Positions 34,306 through 44,366 of a stretch of DNA of 64,000 nucleotides are shown here, in pieces. Below the pieces are notes generated by a model, which worked only from the letters and a program-made list of their open reading frames with translations, made no database searches and was not told the DNA's origin. Location of the stretch: assembly GCF_022023855.1 (NCBI RefSeq), contig NZ_CP059454.1, positions 62,001 through 126,000 on the forward strand, given 5' to 3'. Position 1 is the stretch's first letter. Every line of letters starts with the position of its first letter. The DNA is from Azospirillum brasilense. Lineage in GTDB: Bacteria; Pseudomonadota; Alphaproteobacteria; Azospirillales; Azospirillaceae. The position numbers and the translations under genes are program-made.

Positions 34306-37300
34306 TAGCCAAGCGCCGCCGCCGGATGCAGACGGGGGCTGTACCACCGGCTCCGCCGCGGCACCGGGGCCGGCAGGCCGGCCAGCACGGCTTTGCTGGG
34401 AAGGGGCGGCTGGACATGGGTGCGCTCCGTCAGATGCCAAACGCTGAAGGGCGTGTAGAGCGTCCTCTTGTCTTCCGCATGGGCGTGCAGCGCGATGGCG
34501 CTCGCGATCTGAGCAGCCGGCGTGTCGGGCGGGAGCCGGCGCAGAAGATCGCGCAGGAAGCCGGCGCGGGCCAGCCAGTGGCTTGGCGACACGCCGTCCA
34601 CGAACCGCTGGCAGAACAGCATGCCGTGATAGCCGGCGTCGCCGGCCGGGCGACCGTAGTCGGCGGTGGCCAGGAACCCTCCCAGGCCGAAGAAACCACC
34701 GGCCCAGGCGACCCGCTCGTCGGGATCGAGAATCCGGCCCCCGATGGCGACCGCCTCGCCAACCCCGTTCAACAACCCCGCGAGTTCGAGCAAGGCATCC
34801 GGGGTTCCGGGACGGCAGTCTGTCCGCAGAAAAGCCACGGCGTCGCCATCCGCGCAGGCTTCGGCGAGCAGGATGGCGCAGGAGTCCCTGTGCAGGGAGA
34901 TGCGCGTCGGCCACCGCTGCACCCCGGCTCTCTCCAGGCCCGCCGCCAGGCCCGCCGCGTCTGCCGGCGAGGACACCTGTATCCGGACTGACGCGATCGG
35001 GCAGTTCCGTTGCGCCAAAACCGCGGTGATCATGTCCACCGCGTCGTCGTCGTCCCTGTCGGCCGCGATCATGTCGACCGCGATCACCAGCGCCACGCCG
35101 CACCCGGCCCCGTCCCTGGGCGCCAGCCGCCAAACCCCCGGCTTTGGGAACAGGCTGTTGATGGCGACGGTCAGCGTCCGGTCCTGGCCGGTCAGGGCCA
35201 GATGCCGTTCCAGCACATGCCGCTGGCTGTGCAGCGCGTCCGGTTTCAGGCTGGTTTCGGCGGACGCGGTGGAGCCGGGATTGATCCGCCAAGCGTACAG
35301 GAGATGCGGCACATGCACGATGCCGTATCCGGCCCGTTCGACGCGGGTGAAGGTGTCCCAGTCGTGGCTCCAGGTCGCCTTTGGGTCCGTGTAGGCGCCG
35401 ATCTGCACGGCCACGTCGCGGCGCAGGGCACAGAGATGGCAGGTGAAGCAGATGTTGGTGTGCAGAATCCGGTCGAAGTCCGGCTTGTGGAAGGGGGAGA
35501 AAAGCCGCGACTGCGGATCGCTCTTGAACTCGTCGGAATAGAGGACCGCCGGCAAGCCGTGGGCATGTATGTGCTCCGCCATCACCTGGAGCGCGTCGAG
35601 CGTCAGGAAATCGTCGGCATCGACCGGCAGGACATAGTCGCCGCGGGTGGCCTGGAAAGCCAGCCCATAGCCGGCCATGATGCCCTTGTTCTCCGGGCTG
35701 ACGATCACCGTCACGTTGTCATGGACGGCCACGCCGCGCAGCCAGTCGAGCAGTTCGGGACGGTGGTCGCCGTCGCTCACGATCACCCATTCGAAGTTCC
35801 GGTAGAACTGGTTGAGGATCGTCTTCTCGATCTCGCGCAGGAACCGGAGCGGCTGTTTGTAGATGCTCATGAAGAAGGAGAAACGGATCGTCTCGGCCAC
35901 CCGCGGCCGGGTCCGCGCCGCCGCGATGCGGGCCAGGATCTGGGCCTCCACGTCCCGGACGGGGCGGGCAGCGGGGGCGCGTTCGATCTCGTAGAAGGGA
36001 TTGGTCGTGGAGAAGTTGGGGTTGAGGTACGGGTCGGCTTCGATCCCCCAGCGCTTCACGAATTCCTGGAGTTCCCAGTTGAAGGTGCCTTCCTTCGACA
36101 GGGATTCGAAATGGTAGAGTTCGATGGCGGGGTCGATGACGATCCGCAGCCCCTTCACGCGCACCTTGTTGCAGAAATCGACATCGTTGTAGTTCAGGCT
36201 GAGGCCGGTGTCGAAGCCCCCGACCTCCTGGTAGAGCGCGCGCGACACCAGAAGGCAGGCGGCGGTCGTGGCGGCCGCGTTGTGCGTCAGTTGCGCGATT
36301 CCCTGCGGCCCGGAGGTCAGACGATGCTCGCCGATGACGGCGTGGGTCGGCACGCCGTTGGGAAGCAGGACGCCGACATGCTGGATCGTGCCGTTGGCGA
36401 ACAGCAGGCGCGGGCCGACGACACCGACGCCCGGCTGGGTGGCCAGCCCCACCATGTCGCGCAGGAAGTGCTTCGAGATGGCCTGGATGTCGTCGTTGAG
36501 CAGAAGCACATAGTCGCCGCGCGCCTGCTCCACCCCCAGGTTCACCCGCTCCGAGAAGTTGAAGGACGGGCGGTTGGCGTTGATTTCGCGCAGGTTCGGA
36601 AAGGCGCGTAGAAAGCCCAGCGCTGTGGCGTCCAACTCGCCGTTGTGCACGACGACGATCTCGAAGCGCTCATAGCATTCGCTGCCGAAAAGGCTGAGGA
36701 TGCAGTTTCGCAGGATGTCGACCGACGCCCCTGAGACGGTGCCCTTGCGGCCCGCGGTGGGGATGACGATGCTGACGAGCGGGGCGGGCGAGGGCGGCGC
36801 GTAGACGACGCGCCAGTTGCCCGCCGACCAGTGCGGATGCACCTCGAAGGGGGTGGCCGCCTGCTGGGCCAGGGCCTCCTCGATGGCCGTCTTCTGCCGT
36901 TCGACCGCGTAGCTCTTGGCCGACAGGACCTCGGCGCTCGATCCCGGAATGGCCACCCAGTGGTACAGGATCTTCGGAACATGCACGAAGCGGTCGGTGA
37001 TCCCGGCGACGCGGAGCGCCAGATCGTAATCCTGGGTCCCGTCGTACGCGCTGCGGAATCCTCCGGCCTCGTGGACGATGGACGCGCGGTAGCAGGTCAG
37101 GTGCCCGATGTACATGGTGCTGCGCAGCAGCTCGGGCGACCAGCCCGGCTTGTGGGTCGCATCGTAGAAACGACCGTCGACGCTCATCTTGTCCTCGTCG
37201 GAATAGACGGCGTCGGGGTCGTGGGCGACGATGGCGGCGGCGATTTCATAAAGCGCGTCCGCCGTCAGCAGGTCGTCATGGTCGAGCAGGGCCAGCCATT

Positions 37301-38873
37301 CGCCGCCGGCCATGGCGAGCGCGGCGTTCGACGCGGCGGCGATGCCGCCGTTGGACGGCCGGTGAGCCACGCGGATGCGGGGATCCCGCGCCGCGAACTC
37401 CCGCAACAGCTCCTGGATGTGCGGGCTGGGGGAGGCGTCGTCGACGATGCACAGCTCCCAGAAGGGATAGAGCTGTTCCAGGACGGACCCGACGGCAGCG
37501 CGCAGCCACCGCTCCGGCGTCTGGTAGACCGGCATCAGGATGGAGATCGTCGGCCAGCCGTCCCGTTCCGCGATCCGTCTCAGGATGCCGGCGGGAGAGA
37601 AGGTCCTCGGCGCGGGTTCTCCCGTGTCGGGTCCGCCCTTGCGGTTCTCCGCGAGCCCATAGCTGAGAAAATGATGATAGCCCGAGGGGGTGTCGCCGCC
37701 GGCGATCGCCTCCGACACGTCCGGGTTGTTCACGAGATAGCGGTGTTCGCAATAACCAGGCAGGCGCGGCGTGGTTCCGGCCAGATCCTCGCGCAGCCCG
37801 TAATGGCGCCAATGCTCGGCCCCGGATGGGAGCTCGTCCCTGGAAACCGCGCCGGCCACATCGGGGCGATGCGCTTGGTAGAGGCTTTCGGCAAAGCTGC
37901 CGAAGGTCGGCTCCACGGCGGCGCCCGCGGCTTTCTCAGCCGCCCAGTTCCGGCCGGTCGCGGTGCTTTTGCCATGGGCGTCGGCGCCCTGGACAAGGTT
38001 TGCGAATTCCGGTGTCCCCAGGAGTTGTTGGGGAGGAAGCGTGGGCAGCGCGCTCCATGATCCCGTGCCGCGGCCTTCGGCGGCCCCATGGAGCAGATAA
38101 TGCTGGTATCCGCTTACAAAATGGCGCTCCTGCACCAGGGGGTGGATATCGTCGTTGCGGTCCAGATAGGTCTGTTCGTCGAAACCCGGAACGGCGTCGA
38201 AGCCGAAGAGGCTTCCGGCGATGTGATAATGATCGGCGACGGTCCTGGCCTGGACGCCAGCCATGTTCCGGATGGCGCTGCCATACCGTTCGATGTACCA
38301 GGACTCGTTCATGGGAACGTGGGGGAAGCGTCCCTGCGCAAGACCGACGGACAGATAGTGCAGGTAAGGCGACGCGGCCTTCTCGTTGCACCAACTGGTC
38401 ACGTCCGGATAGGCCCGCTCGTACCAGAGCGCGTCGAAGACCTTCCCGTTGGCGAGCAGGGCTACATGCCCGATCACGTCGACCGGCCAATGCTCCGGAG
38501 AAAGTCCTGTTTCGGCCAGACGGGGTGGAGTGCGGCCATGTCCATCAAGGCGGTGTCCCCCGAGGGAGACGCTGCCGATCAGCGTAGTATCGCCGAGAAC
38601 GTGAATGACCGGCGCGTTCTGACTGGACACGCGTTCCGTGGGGATGAGGATGGAAAAGGCATGGAACCCGGCGCCCATCCCGCCTTCCAGGAGGTCGCGG
38701 CGAAAATAGCGTGCGGATGAGAGTGCTATAGGCTGTCCTTCGGAAACAACCGTGATTTTGACTTTTTTCTCCAAATCGCCATCATTTATAGACCATCCCT
38801 GCGCAATGTAGCCAAAATATTCATCAAATATCACAGAGTCAAGAGACCCTGATGCTATGCCTGTCTTTTTCAC
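34266..38873 (-). CDS. Giant multi-domain glycosyltransferase (GW module, five FD..HY repeats, several GT2 domains)
   Basis: 1535 residues. In order: a GW module at about 16-80 (GYIAQGWSIND, FRRDLLEGGMGAGF); five FD-x3-Y/HY-x3-G repeats at about 146-182, 187-222, 231-268, 328-363 and 376-411 (for example YLVNNPDV then HHFLSYGLAENR); a GT2 from 442 (ISILMPVYQTPERWLRAAVG, VDDASPS, LLDHDDLLTADAL); a second GT2 near 690 (PLVSIVIPTAGRKG, LLLNDDIQAIS, NYNDVDFCNKVR); a third near 1000 (FSFFMSIYKQPLRFLREIEK, PVDADDFLTLDAL); and a degenerate GT2-like end. Architecture resembles large bacterial polysaccharide polymerase-type GTs (O-antigen or rhamnan assembly). The three intact acidic sites suggest three transfer activities. 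The first 150 bases of the gene are AT-richer. Confidence 0.85.
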   Translation of the reverse strand: MKKTGIASGSLDSVIFDEYFGYIAQGWSINDGDLEKKVKITVVSEGQPIALSSARYFRRDLLEGGMGAGFHAFSILIPTERVSSQNAPVIHVLGDTTLIGSVSLGGHRLDGHGRTPPRLAETGLSPEHWPVDVIGHVALLANGKVFDALWYERAYPDVTSWCNEKAASPYLHYLSVGLAQGRFPHVPMNESWYIERYGSAIRNMAGVQARTVADHYHIAGSLFGFDAVPGFDEQTYLDRNDDIHPLVQERHFVSGYQHYLLHGAAEGRGTGSWSALPTLPPQQLLGTPEFANLVQGADAHGKSTATGRNWAAEKAAGAAVEPTFGSFAESLYQAHRPDVAGAVSRDELPSGAEHWRHYGLREDLAGTTPRLPGYCEHRYLVNNPDVSEAIAGGDTPSGYHHFLSYGLAENRKGGPDTGEPAPRTFSPAGILRRIAERDGWPTISILMPVYQTPERWLRAAVGSVLEQLYPFWELCIVDDASPSPHIQELLREFAARDPRIRVAHRPSNGGIAAASNAALAMAGGEWLALLDHDDLLTADALYEIAAAIVAHDPDAVYSDEDKMSVDGRFYDATHKPGWSPELLRSTMYIGHLTCYRASIVHEAGGFRSAYDGTQDYDLALRVAGITDRFVHVPKILYHWVAIPGSSAEVLSAKSYAVERQKTAIEEALAQQAATPFEVHPHWSAGNWRVVYAPPSPAPLVSIVIPTAGRKGTVSGASVDILRNCILSLFGSECYERFEIVVVHNGELDATALGFLRAFPNLREINANRPSFNFSERVNLGVEQARGDYVLLLNDDIQAISKHFLRDMVGLATQPGVGVVGPRLLFANGTIQHVGVLLPNGVPTHAVIGEHRLTSGPQGIAQLTHNAAATTAACLLVSRALYQEVGGFDTGLSLNYNDVDFCNKVRVKGLRIVIDPAIELYHFESLSKEGTFNWELQEFVKRWGIEADPYLNPNFSTTNPFYEIERAPAARPVRDVEAQILARIAAARTRPRVAETIRFSFFMSIYKQPLRFLREIEKTILNQFYRNFEWVIVSDGDHRPELLDWLRGVAVHDNVTVIVSPENKGIMAGYGLAFQATRGDYVLPVDADDFLTLDALQVMAEHIHAHGLPAVLYSDEFKSDPQSRLFSPFHKPDFDRILHTNICFTCHLCALRRDVAVQIGAYTDPKATWSHDWDTFTRVERAGYGIVHVPHLLYAWRINPGSTASAETSLKPDALHSQRHVLERHLALTGQDRTLTVAINSLFPKPGVWRLAPRDGAGCGVALVIAVDMIAADRDDDDAVDMITAVLAQRNCPIASVRIQVSSPADAAGLAAGLERAGVQRWPTRISLHRDSCAILLAEACADGDAVAFLRTDCRPGTPDALLELAGLLNGVGEAVAIGGRILDPDERVAWAGGFFGLGGFLATADYGRPAGDAGYHGMLFCQRFVDGVSPSHWLARAGFLRDLLRRLPPDTPAAQIASAIALHAHAEDKRTLYTPFSVWHLTERTHVQPPLPSKAVLAGLPAPVPRRSRWYSPRLHPAAALGYQPRGYDGDDEGG

Positions 38874-39537
38874 TTCGTTTCTCTTTTGGTTTTTGTTGGT
38901 AGGAAGTCAATTTCACGGAAATTCTCGATCCCCATAGGATGTGCTTTAAGGTAAAGATCGATAGTAAAAATATTGCCTTTATTCATTAACATCCCTCTTC
39001 CTCTCCGTCCATCGCAAATAGGCTGCTGTCATTTCTCATGGTGCCCTCCGAAGGGCGGATGCCAAGCGCGGCGTGGTGGCACAAACATGTGGAATGGCGT
39101 GCCCTCATCCAGCGTTCACTTGCGAGAGAGGTCCTGTAAGAAAAATTCATCATCCAAAACATTGATCCCTGTTCTGGAGGAGGCACGGTGAAGGATGTCC
39201 CGCGTTACATTTCTGAAATGGTCCAGCATGGTTTTGGCTCTCTCCAGGCGGCATGGTTTCGTTGTCCCGAAATGAACCATTGCCTGTACCTGACATTGCC
39301 TTCCTGCATTGCGCCGGCTGGAAAAACGCGTGTTTTTTTTAAGCCTTCCCCAATCTTGGCAGAGGTTTGTTAGTAACCTGTTAACTGGAAGTTCTTGTAT
39401 ATCGATGTGCGCTTGCCAAGCGTCGATAGGGCGGAGTACATGTGCGCTTCCGTGCTCCCATCTCTCTACAGTGCCGGGCGGGCTATCAGTCGCGGCGTGT
39501 CAAGTCCAAGTAATGCACTAATTCGGAGTTGTGTGTG
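38874..39537. other. AT-richer divergent intergenic region
   Basis: 664 bases between two divergent giant GT genes. It must hold both promoters, but I cannot place -35/-10 boxes with confidence. A short frame at 39188 with a strong ribosome site is listed separately. GTTAGTAACCTGTTAAC near 39370-39386 is a loose dyad. Confidence 0.4.
39188..39373 (+). CDS. Possible small gene with strong ribosome site
   Basis: 61 codons starting GTG at 39188, preceded by GGAGGAGG with a 4-base spacer, the best Shine-Dalgarno match in this gap. The peptide (MKDVPRYISEMVQHGFGS...) has no recognised family, signal peptide or membrane segment and contains four cysteines. Codon usage is not clearly like the neighbours, and the spacer is somewhat short. 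It may be a chance frame. Confidence 0.25.
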   Translation: MKDVPRYISEMVQHGFGSLQAAWFRCPEMNHCLYLTLPSCIAPAGKTRVFFKPSPILAEVC

Positions 39538-42500
39538 ATGGCTGAATCGACTTTTGGCCTTGATTCGGTAGAGGCGATCAATTGGACGAACCGCCCCAGC
39601 AATAGGCAAGCGGGTGAAGTGAAAAAGAGTGCAGGTTTTCCTTTGAGCATCGTCGAAAGTCATGAATACTGTTCATTTGATTTGCAGAATTTTTCACAGG
39701 GTCCGCAGTTCCGTGGCTGTGTTGAGCGCATCGATCAAAGCTGCATTGGTGGTTGGTGCATAGATACGCATGGGCTTTCTAATCAAATTTACCTTAAAGT
39801 GTTGTTCCATGGTATTGTGATCGGCGAAACGGCTGCTCTGCAATCTCGACCGGATGTCCAGGCTGTTGTTGGGCAACCCTGTATGCCAGGGTTCAATTTT
39901 CCTCTGCAAAACTGCCGCATCACGGTCCAGGAACTGGAGATCGTCCGGCCCTTTGCCGAGGTGAATCTGGAGGCGCCCGCGGTGCTGGACATCATGATCG
40001 CCGAAGATGGCGTCCTGCTGCCGCGGATTGGTCAGGGCAGTTATGGTCTGACGAACGGAGCGGTCCTCAAGATCCTCCATCATCTTGTTGTCAAGGATGG
40101 GGACGCTGCGGTCGAGAGAGGCGCAGGGAACGATCCGAACCCGCAATGCTCGGCGTTGCTCGATGACATCGTTCTGGGTATCGCGTCCCCCAACGGAAGC
40201 GTGCTGCGGGGTGCTCTGGAGCGGGTTGACGAGGAAGGGGTCGTCGGCTGGTGTTTCGACCCGTTTGCTCTGACGAAGCAGGTTGCCCTGAAACTGGTCT
40301 TCCTGGGAATCGAACTTCGACAGTTCCTGGCCAACATGCCCAGGGGCGATGTCGAGAACGCTGTTGGCCATTCCTGCGCTCCCGGCTTCGCCGCGCAATG
40401 GTCGAGCGTCAGCCTGACCCCGGAGATTGCCCGCATCCTCTTCGCCCGCGTGATGCAGGACCCCCAGTCGCCCGCTGCCGTCGCCGTTCTGACGGTGGAG
40501 GAAGGCATCCGTGTCGAGCAGATCGTGGAATGCTCCATCCGCATGACGAACATCGAGCTTTTCTCGATGCTGATGGCGTCATCCTTGGCGACGGGAGGCG
40601 ACACCACGTTCCTGGATGAATTCCTGGACGTCTTTATGCGCAACGAGGCTCTGTTCCATGAGGATTGGGCCATCTTCCGCCGTCTTTTCAGCGCCGGTTC
40701 CCTGGTCTGGAAGGCGTCGGATGCCGCCGACGGTGAAGTCGGGGGGAGCAACGCGATCATCGATTACATCAAGGGGCGGTGTGTCCTGCATGGACCGCTG
40801 TTCGATGATCGCCATTACGTCTATCTGAACTCCGATGCGGCGGCTTCCTGCTTTCCGCCGCTTCTGCATTACATCCTCTATGGCCGGAAGCGGCAGCTTC
40901 AACCCCACCTTCTTTTCGTTCCAAAGTCGCTTGATCAGCAACCGGTCCCCCGTGCCGACTTGGCTTATCTCGACTTCTTGGAACGGCGGACAGCGGAGGA
41001 CTGGTATCCGCTGATTGACATCGTCGCGTTGCGCGCGGAAGCCCGATACAATTCTATCAAGAATGCCGATATTCTTGTTTCCCTTCACAAGGGAGAAATC
41101 TCTCCGATTTCGCTTTTCGATGTCGATTTTTACAAAAAATCCTGTGAGTTGAATGGAATTTCTTTGGATCAGGCGCCCGTCTATCATTACATGATGGAGG
41201 GGTGGAAGCTCGGCATTGATCCTCATCCGCTTTTCGACGCCAAATATTACCTTGTCGATCAGCGATCGGTCGACAAAATCTATAGTCAAACTGACCCCTT
41301 GACGATGTTTGTTCAGTCGAATGACCAGAGCCGGTTTTCGCCGTCTCCTTTCATCGACCTGATGCATCTGCGGCATTTGATGTGCATGGGAGGGTATGTT
41401 TACACCGGTGACGCCCGGCTCATCATCGATGCCCTGAAGAAGGATTGGATTTCGACCCACCCGCATTTGCAGGAGGCGATGATCGGCTTCCTGATGCAGG
41501 CCGACGAAGTCGCTGTGCTGAAAAAGCCACTGACGACCATGAACGACCTGCACACTCTGGTGGGAGCCATCCGTCTCGGCGAACTTCCGGATCATAAGGC
41601 CGGACCGGATGTCCCGAGCATCTCTGCTGCGGTGCAGCCGGCCATGGCGGAAGGCGAGACACTCCTCAGCATCATCATCCTCAACTACAACAAGCCGATC
41701 TACACGCTGCTGAGCGCCTATTCCGCCTGGGTCGCCGTTGCCGGCAGCAATTCGGAGGTGCTTGTGGTTGACAACGGCAGCTCGCCGTTCTTCGTTGAGC
41801 TGCTGTATCGGTATCTGGCACGCCTGCCCGGCGTCCGCGTGATCTCGAACCGGAAAAATCTGTTCTTTGGCGAAGGCAACAACGTTGCGCTCGACGTCGC
41901 CACCGGAAACTACATCCTGTTTCTAAACAACGACGCGGTGGTCCGTCGAGAGACCCTGGAGCGTCTTGTCGGCGCTATGGAACAGGACAAGGACATCGGT
42001 CTTCTGGCCCCGGTCTTGCTACTTCCCGACCGCCGGGTGCAGGAATCCGGCGGCATCATCTCGGGCTGCGGTCAGGTCATCCAGGAATCCAAGTTTGTCT
42101 CCTTCGAAGACTTTCACCGGATCTTCTCGAAGCGCGACCAGGTCCGCGTCTGCGATTACGCTTCGGCGGCCTGCTGCCTGCTGCGCAAGGAGGTCGCCCG
42201 CAAGGTGCTGGGCTTCGACATGCTGTTCGAGCCCTTCTACTTCGAGGACACCGATTTTTGCGTCCGCGTCCGTGCCCAGGGGTACCGGGTTGCGGTCCAT
42301 CGCGGGGCGTTCGCCTTCCACTTCGAGAACGCGTCGACATCCGAGTTCCTCGGCCGCTCCATGCTCGAGGTGATCGACCGCCAGAAGACCAAGTTCCGCA
42401 AGCGCTGGTTCGGCGTGTTCGAGGAAGGGGGCTTGGCGCTGCCCGCGGAAGCGACGACTCGTTATGCCGCCGCCAGTCGCTACGAAGTCCTTACGCCGCT

Positions 42501-43644
42501 GGATGTCCGGCCCGGCTATTCGGGGAAACCAGTGGCGTGGGTCTATTCCCCCTATGAAATCCGCGTCGGTGGCGGCGAGCGTTACATCCTCAGCCTGACG
42601 CAGGTGCTGTCCAACATCTTCGAGGTCTGGTTCCTGACGCCCAACAACGTCAGCCGGGCTCGTCTGGCCATGACCATGGACGATCTGGCCATCCGGCCGG
42701 GCCGCTTCCACACCGCCACGCTGGAAGACACCGCCAACTGGCCGCGGCCGGAGCTGTACGTCTCGATGGGCAACGAGATCGAACCTCCGACTCCCGGATT
42801 TGGCAGGCGCAACATCTTCCATTGCCAGTATCCGTTCCCGCTCCACCACACCGGTCCGTTCTCGATCAAGCGCATTCACGGCTATGACGCTGTTGTGGTG
42901 AACTCGCGCTACACGGCGGGGGCGGTCGAAAAGCTCCTGAAGGTCTACAACGTCGCGCCCCGGCCCGTTTACGTGCTCAGCCCGCCGGTTCCCGTTCCCA
43001 GCGAGGAGCAGCAGGCCCGAATCCTCTCCGAGAAGCCTTGGGACGCGGAGAAGGCTTTGGCCGTCAACATCGGCCGCTTCATGGCCGGTGGTCACAACAA
43101 GCGCCAGGACATTGTCCTGCACCTTGCCGAACGTGCCCAGAACGAGAAGCTGCCTGTAAATTTCGAACTGTATGGCGGCTTGAACAGCAGCTCCGATGAC
43201 CAAGCCTTCTTCGCCGGCCTTGTCGAGCAGGCGACACGGATCAAGGCGCAGTTGCGCATGAACGCGGCGCGGTCGGAAATCGAAACCGCGCTCACCAACG
43301 CGCTGCTCTACGTGCATCCCTGCGGAATGGGATGCTACCCGGGTTTCAAGCCGGAACAGGTCGAGCATTTCGGCATCACGGTGGTTGAAGCCATGGGCTA
43401 CGGCGCCTTCCCGCTGGTTTACAAATGGGGTGGGCCGGCGGAAATCGTGTCCGAGACAGGTGTCGGCGCCACCTTCGAAACGATGGAAGACGCTTATGGC
43501 AAGCTGAAGGAACAGCTCGCGCGTCCCGCCGAAGAACGCCGTTCCCGGATGGTGCAGGCCATGAAGCAGAGCCAGCGGTACAGCGAGGCGAACTTCCAAG
43601 CCACGATGCTGAAGATCGTGGAGGCGGTCGCCCTGGCGCGGTAA
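39538..43644 (+). CDS. Two GW modules - FD..HY repeats - GT2 - GT4 fusion glycosyltransferase
   Basis: 1368 residues from the ATG at 39538 (GGAG 9 bases upstream; the GTG at 39529 would be too close). Two GW modules lie at about 58-125 (GCVERIDQSCIGGWCID) and 223-290 (GALERVDEEGVVGWCFDPF). Two FD..HY repeats follow: FDDRHYVYLNSDAAAS with HYILYG, and LFDVDFYKKSCELNG with HYMMEGWKLGIDPHPLFD. A GT2 begins near 703 (LLSIIILNYNKPIYTLLSAY) with VVDNGSSPFF, FLNNDAVVRR and YFEDTDFCVRVRAQG. The GT4 half from about 1000 has YSPYEIRVGGGERYILSLTQ, NIGRFMAGGHNKRQD and the E-x7-E motif in PEQVEHFGITVVEAMGYGAF. A strong terminator follows. Confidence 0.85.
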   Translation: MAESTFGLDSVEAINWTNRPSNRQAGEVKKSAGFPLSIVESHEYCSFDLQNFSQGPQFRGCVERIDQSCIGGWCIDTHGLSNQIYLKVLFHGIVIGETAALQSRPDVQAVVGQPCMPGFNFPLQNCRITVQELEIVRPFAEVNLEAPAVLDIMIAEDGVLLPRIGQGSYGLTNGAVLKILHHLVVKDGDAAVERGAGNDPNPQCSALLDDIVLGIASPNGSVLRGALERVDEEGVVGWCFDPFALTKQVALKLVFLGIELRQFLANMPRGDVENAVGHSCAPGFAAQWSSVSLTPEIARILFARVMQDPQSPAAVAVLTVEEGIRVEQIVECSIRMTNIELFSMLMASSLATGGDTTFLDEFLDVFMRNEALFHEDWAIFRRLFSAGSLVWKASDAADGEVGGSNAIIDYIKGRCVLHGPLFDDRHYVYLNSDAAASCFPPLLHYILYGRKRQLQPHLLFVPKSLDQQPVPRADLAYLDFLERRTAEDWYPLIDIVALRAEARYNSIKNADILVSLHKGEISPISLFDVDFYKKSCELNGISLDQAPVYHYMMEGWKLGIDPHPLFDAKYYLVDQRSVDKIYSQTDPLTMFVQSNDQSRFSPSPFIDLMHLRHLMCMGGYVYTGDARLIIDALKKDWISTHPHLQEAMIGFLMQADEVAVLKKPLTTMNDLHTLVGAIRLGELPDHKAGPDVPSISAAVQPAMAEGETLLSIIILNYNKPIYTLLSAYSAWVAVAGSNSEVLVVDNGSSPFFVELLYRYLARLPGVRVISNRKNLFFGEGNNVALDVATGNYILFLNNDAVVRRETLERLVGAMEQDKDIGLLAPVLLLPDRRVQESGGIISGCGQVIQESKFVSFEDFHRIFSKRDQVRVCDYASAACCLLRKEVARKVLGFDMLFEPFYFEDTDFCVRVRAQGYRVAVHRGAFAFHFENASTSEFLGRSMLEVIDRQKTKFRKRWFGVFEEGGLALPAEATTRYAAASRYEVLTPLDVRPGYSGKPVAWVYSPYEIRVGGGERYILSLTQVLSNIFEVWFLTPNNVSRARLAMTMDDLAIRPGRFHTATLEDTANWPRPELYVSMGNEIEPPTPGFGRRNIFHCQYPFPLHHTGPFSIKRIHGYDAVVVNSRYTAGAVEKLLKVYNVAPRPVYVLSPPVPVPSEEQQARILSEKPWDAEKALAVNIGRFMAGGHNKRQDIVLHLAERAQNEKLPVNFELYGGLNSSSDDQAFFAGLVEQATRIKAQLRMNAARSEIETALTNALLYVHPCGMGCYPGFKPEQVEHFGITVVEAMGYGAFPLVYKWGGPAEIVSETGVGATFETMEDAYGKLKEQLARPAEERRSRMVQAMKQSQRYSEANFQATMLKIVEAVALAR

Positions 43645-43673
43645 TCGGTTCCCGTTCCAAGCGGGCAGACACG

Positions 43674-43716
43674 AAAACGGCATGACGGTGCGCAACGGCA
43701 CCGTCATGCCGTTTTT
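43674..43716 (+). terminator. Rho-independent terminator after the giant GT
   Basis: AAAACGGCATGACGGTGC at 43674-43691 pairs perfectly over 18 bp with 43698-43715 around a GCAACG loop, followed by a T-run (GTTTTTC). It lies 30 bases after the stop codon and separates the GT from the tail-fibre cassette. Confidence 0.92.
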
Positions 43717-43895
43717 CATTTCCGGTTTTTCCGGTGCGGGTGATGGCGTCCGGGTGCGGATGTCTCCATGTCCGGTGTGGCAGCAAACAAATAGGATTCA
43801 CATCCTAGGATATTTTGCTGAATAAATTCCTTTCACCGGGCGGTCAGGATTTGCCGCATCCCCTCCAACGCCAACCGGAAAGGGCCAGTTTTCTG

Positions 43896-44228
43896 ATGAC
43901 CACTCAAATTCCCAGTGATGCCGATGGTGTGCCGATTCCCGCGTTGCGGCTGAAGCCCAGCGGCAGTCATGCCCTGGCGGTGACCGCGACGAGCGGCCGC
44001 CTCGGTCCCTTCGATCCGGACACCCGTGTGGTGGCTCTGTTCGCCACCGGCCCTGTGTTCCTGAGATCGGGGAACGGCACAGTGCAGGCGTCCGCGGGCG
44101 ATCATTACTTTCCCGATGGCATTTGGTGCACGCTGTCGTTGGGCGGCGGCAAGACGGACCGGCACACCCATTTCGCGGCGATCACCGCGGCGGCCAACTG
44201 CACTCTGTACCTTTCGGAGATGGAATGA
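43896..44228 (+). CDS. Small phage-tail-associated protein of unknown function
   Basis: 110 residues from the ATG at 43896 with GGAAAGGG about 11 bases upstream. No firm family. The pattern is a beta-rich small domain (VVALFATGPVFLRSGNGTVQ, DHYFPDGIWCTLSLG, CTLYLSEME) that resembles short proteins accompanying phage tail-fibre genes; this is from general impression, not a defined motif. It is the first of three tightly packed genes ending in an S74 tail-fibre protein, with which it overlaps via the ATGATG at 44225. Confidence 0.6.
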   Translation: MTTQIPSDADGVPIPALRLKPSGSHALAVTATSGRLGPFDPDTRVVALFATGPVFLRSGNGTVQASAGDHYFPDGIWCTLSLGGGKTDRHTHFAAITAAANCTLYLSEME

Positions 44229-44359
44229 TGCTGGCCCGTTTTTCCCTGGGACTGATGACCATGATGCGGGCGCCGTGTCGCCCGGACAGCACGCTCATGA
44301 CGAGCGAAAGCGCCCTTCTTCTCACGACCGAATCGGGTCTCTGTCTGATCCAGGAGTAG
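44225..44359 (+). CDS. Very small coupled protein in the tail-fibre cassette
   Basis: 44 residues (MMLARFSLGLMTMMRAPCRP...). The start overlaps the stop of the preceding gene (ATGATG), so it is probably translationally coupled, and it ends 7 bases before the S74 gene. The composition is unusual (six Met in 25 residues). No family. It may be a spacer peptide or a small accessory protein. Support comes only from its position and lack of overlap. Confidence 0.45.
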   Translation: MMLARFSLGLMTMMRAPCRPDSTLMTSESALLLTTESGLCLIQE

Positions 44360-44366
44360 AGCCGCC

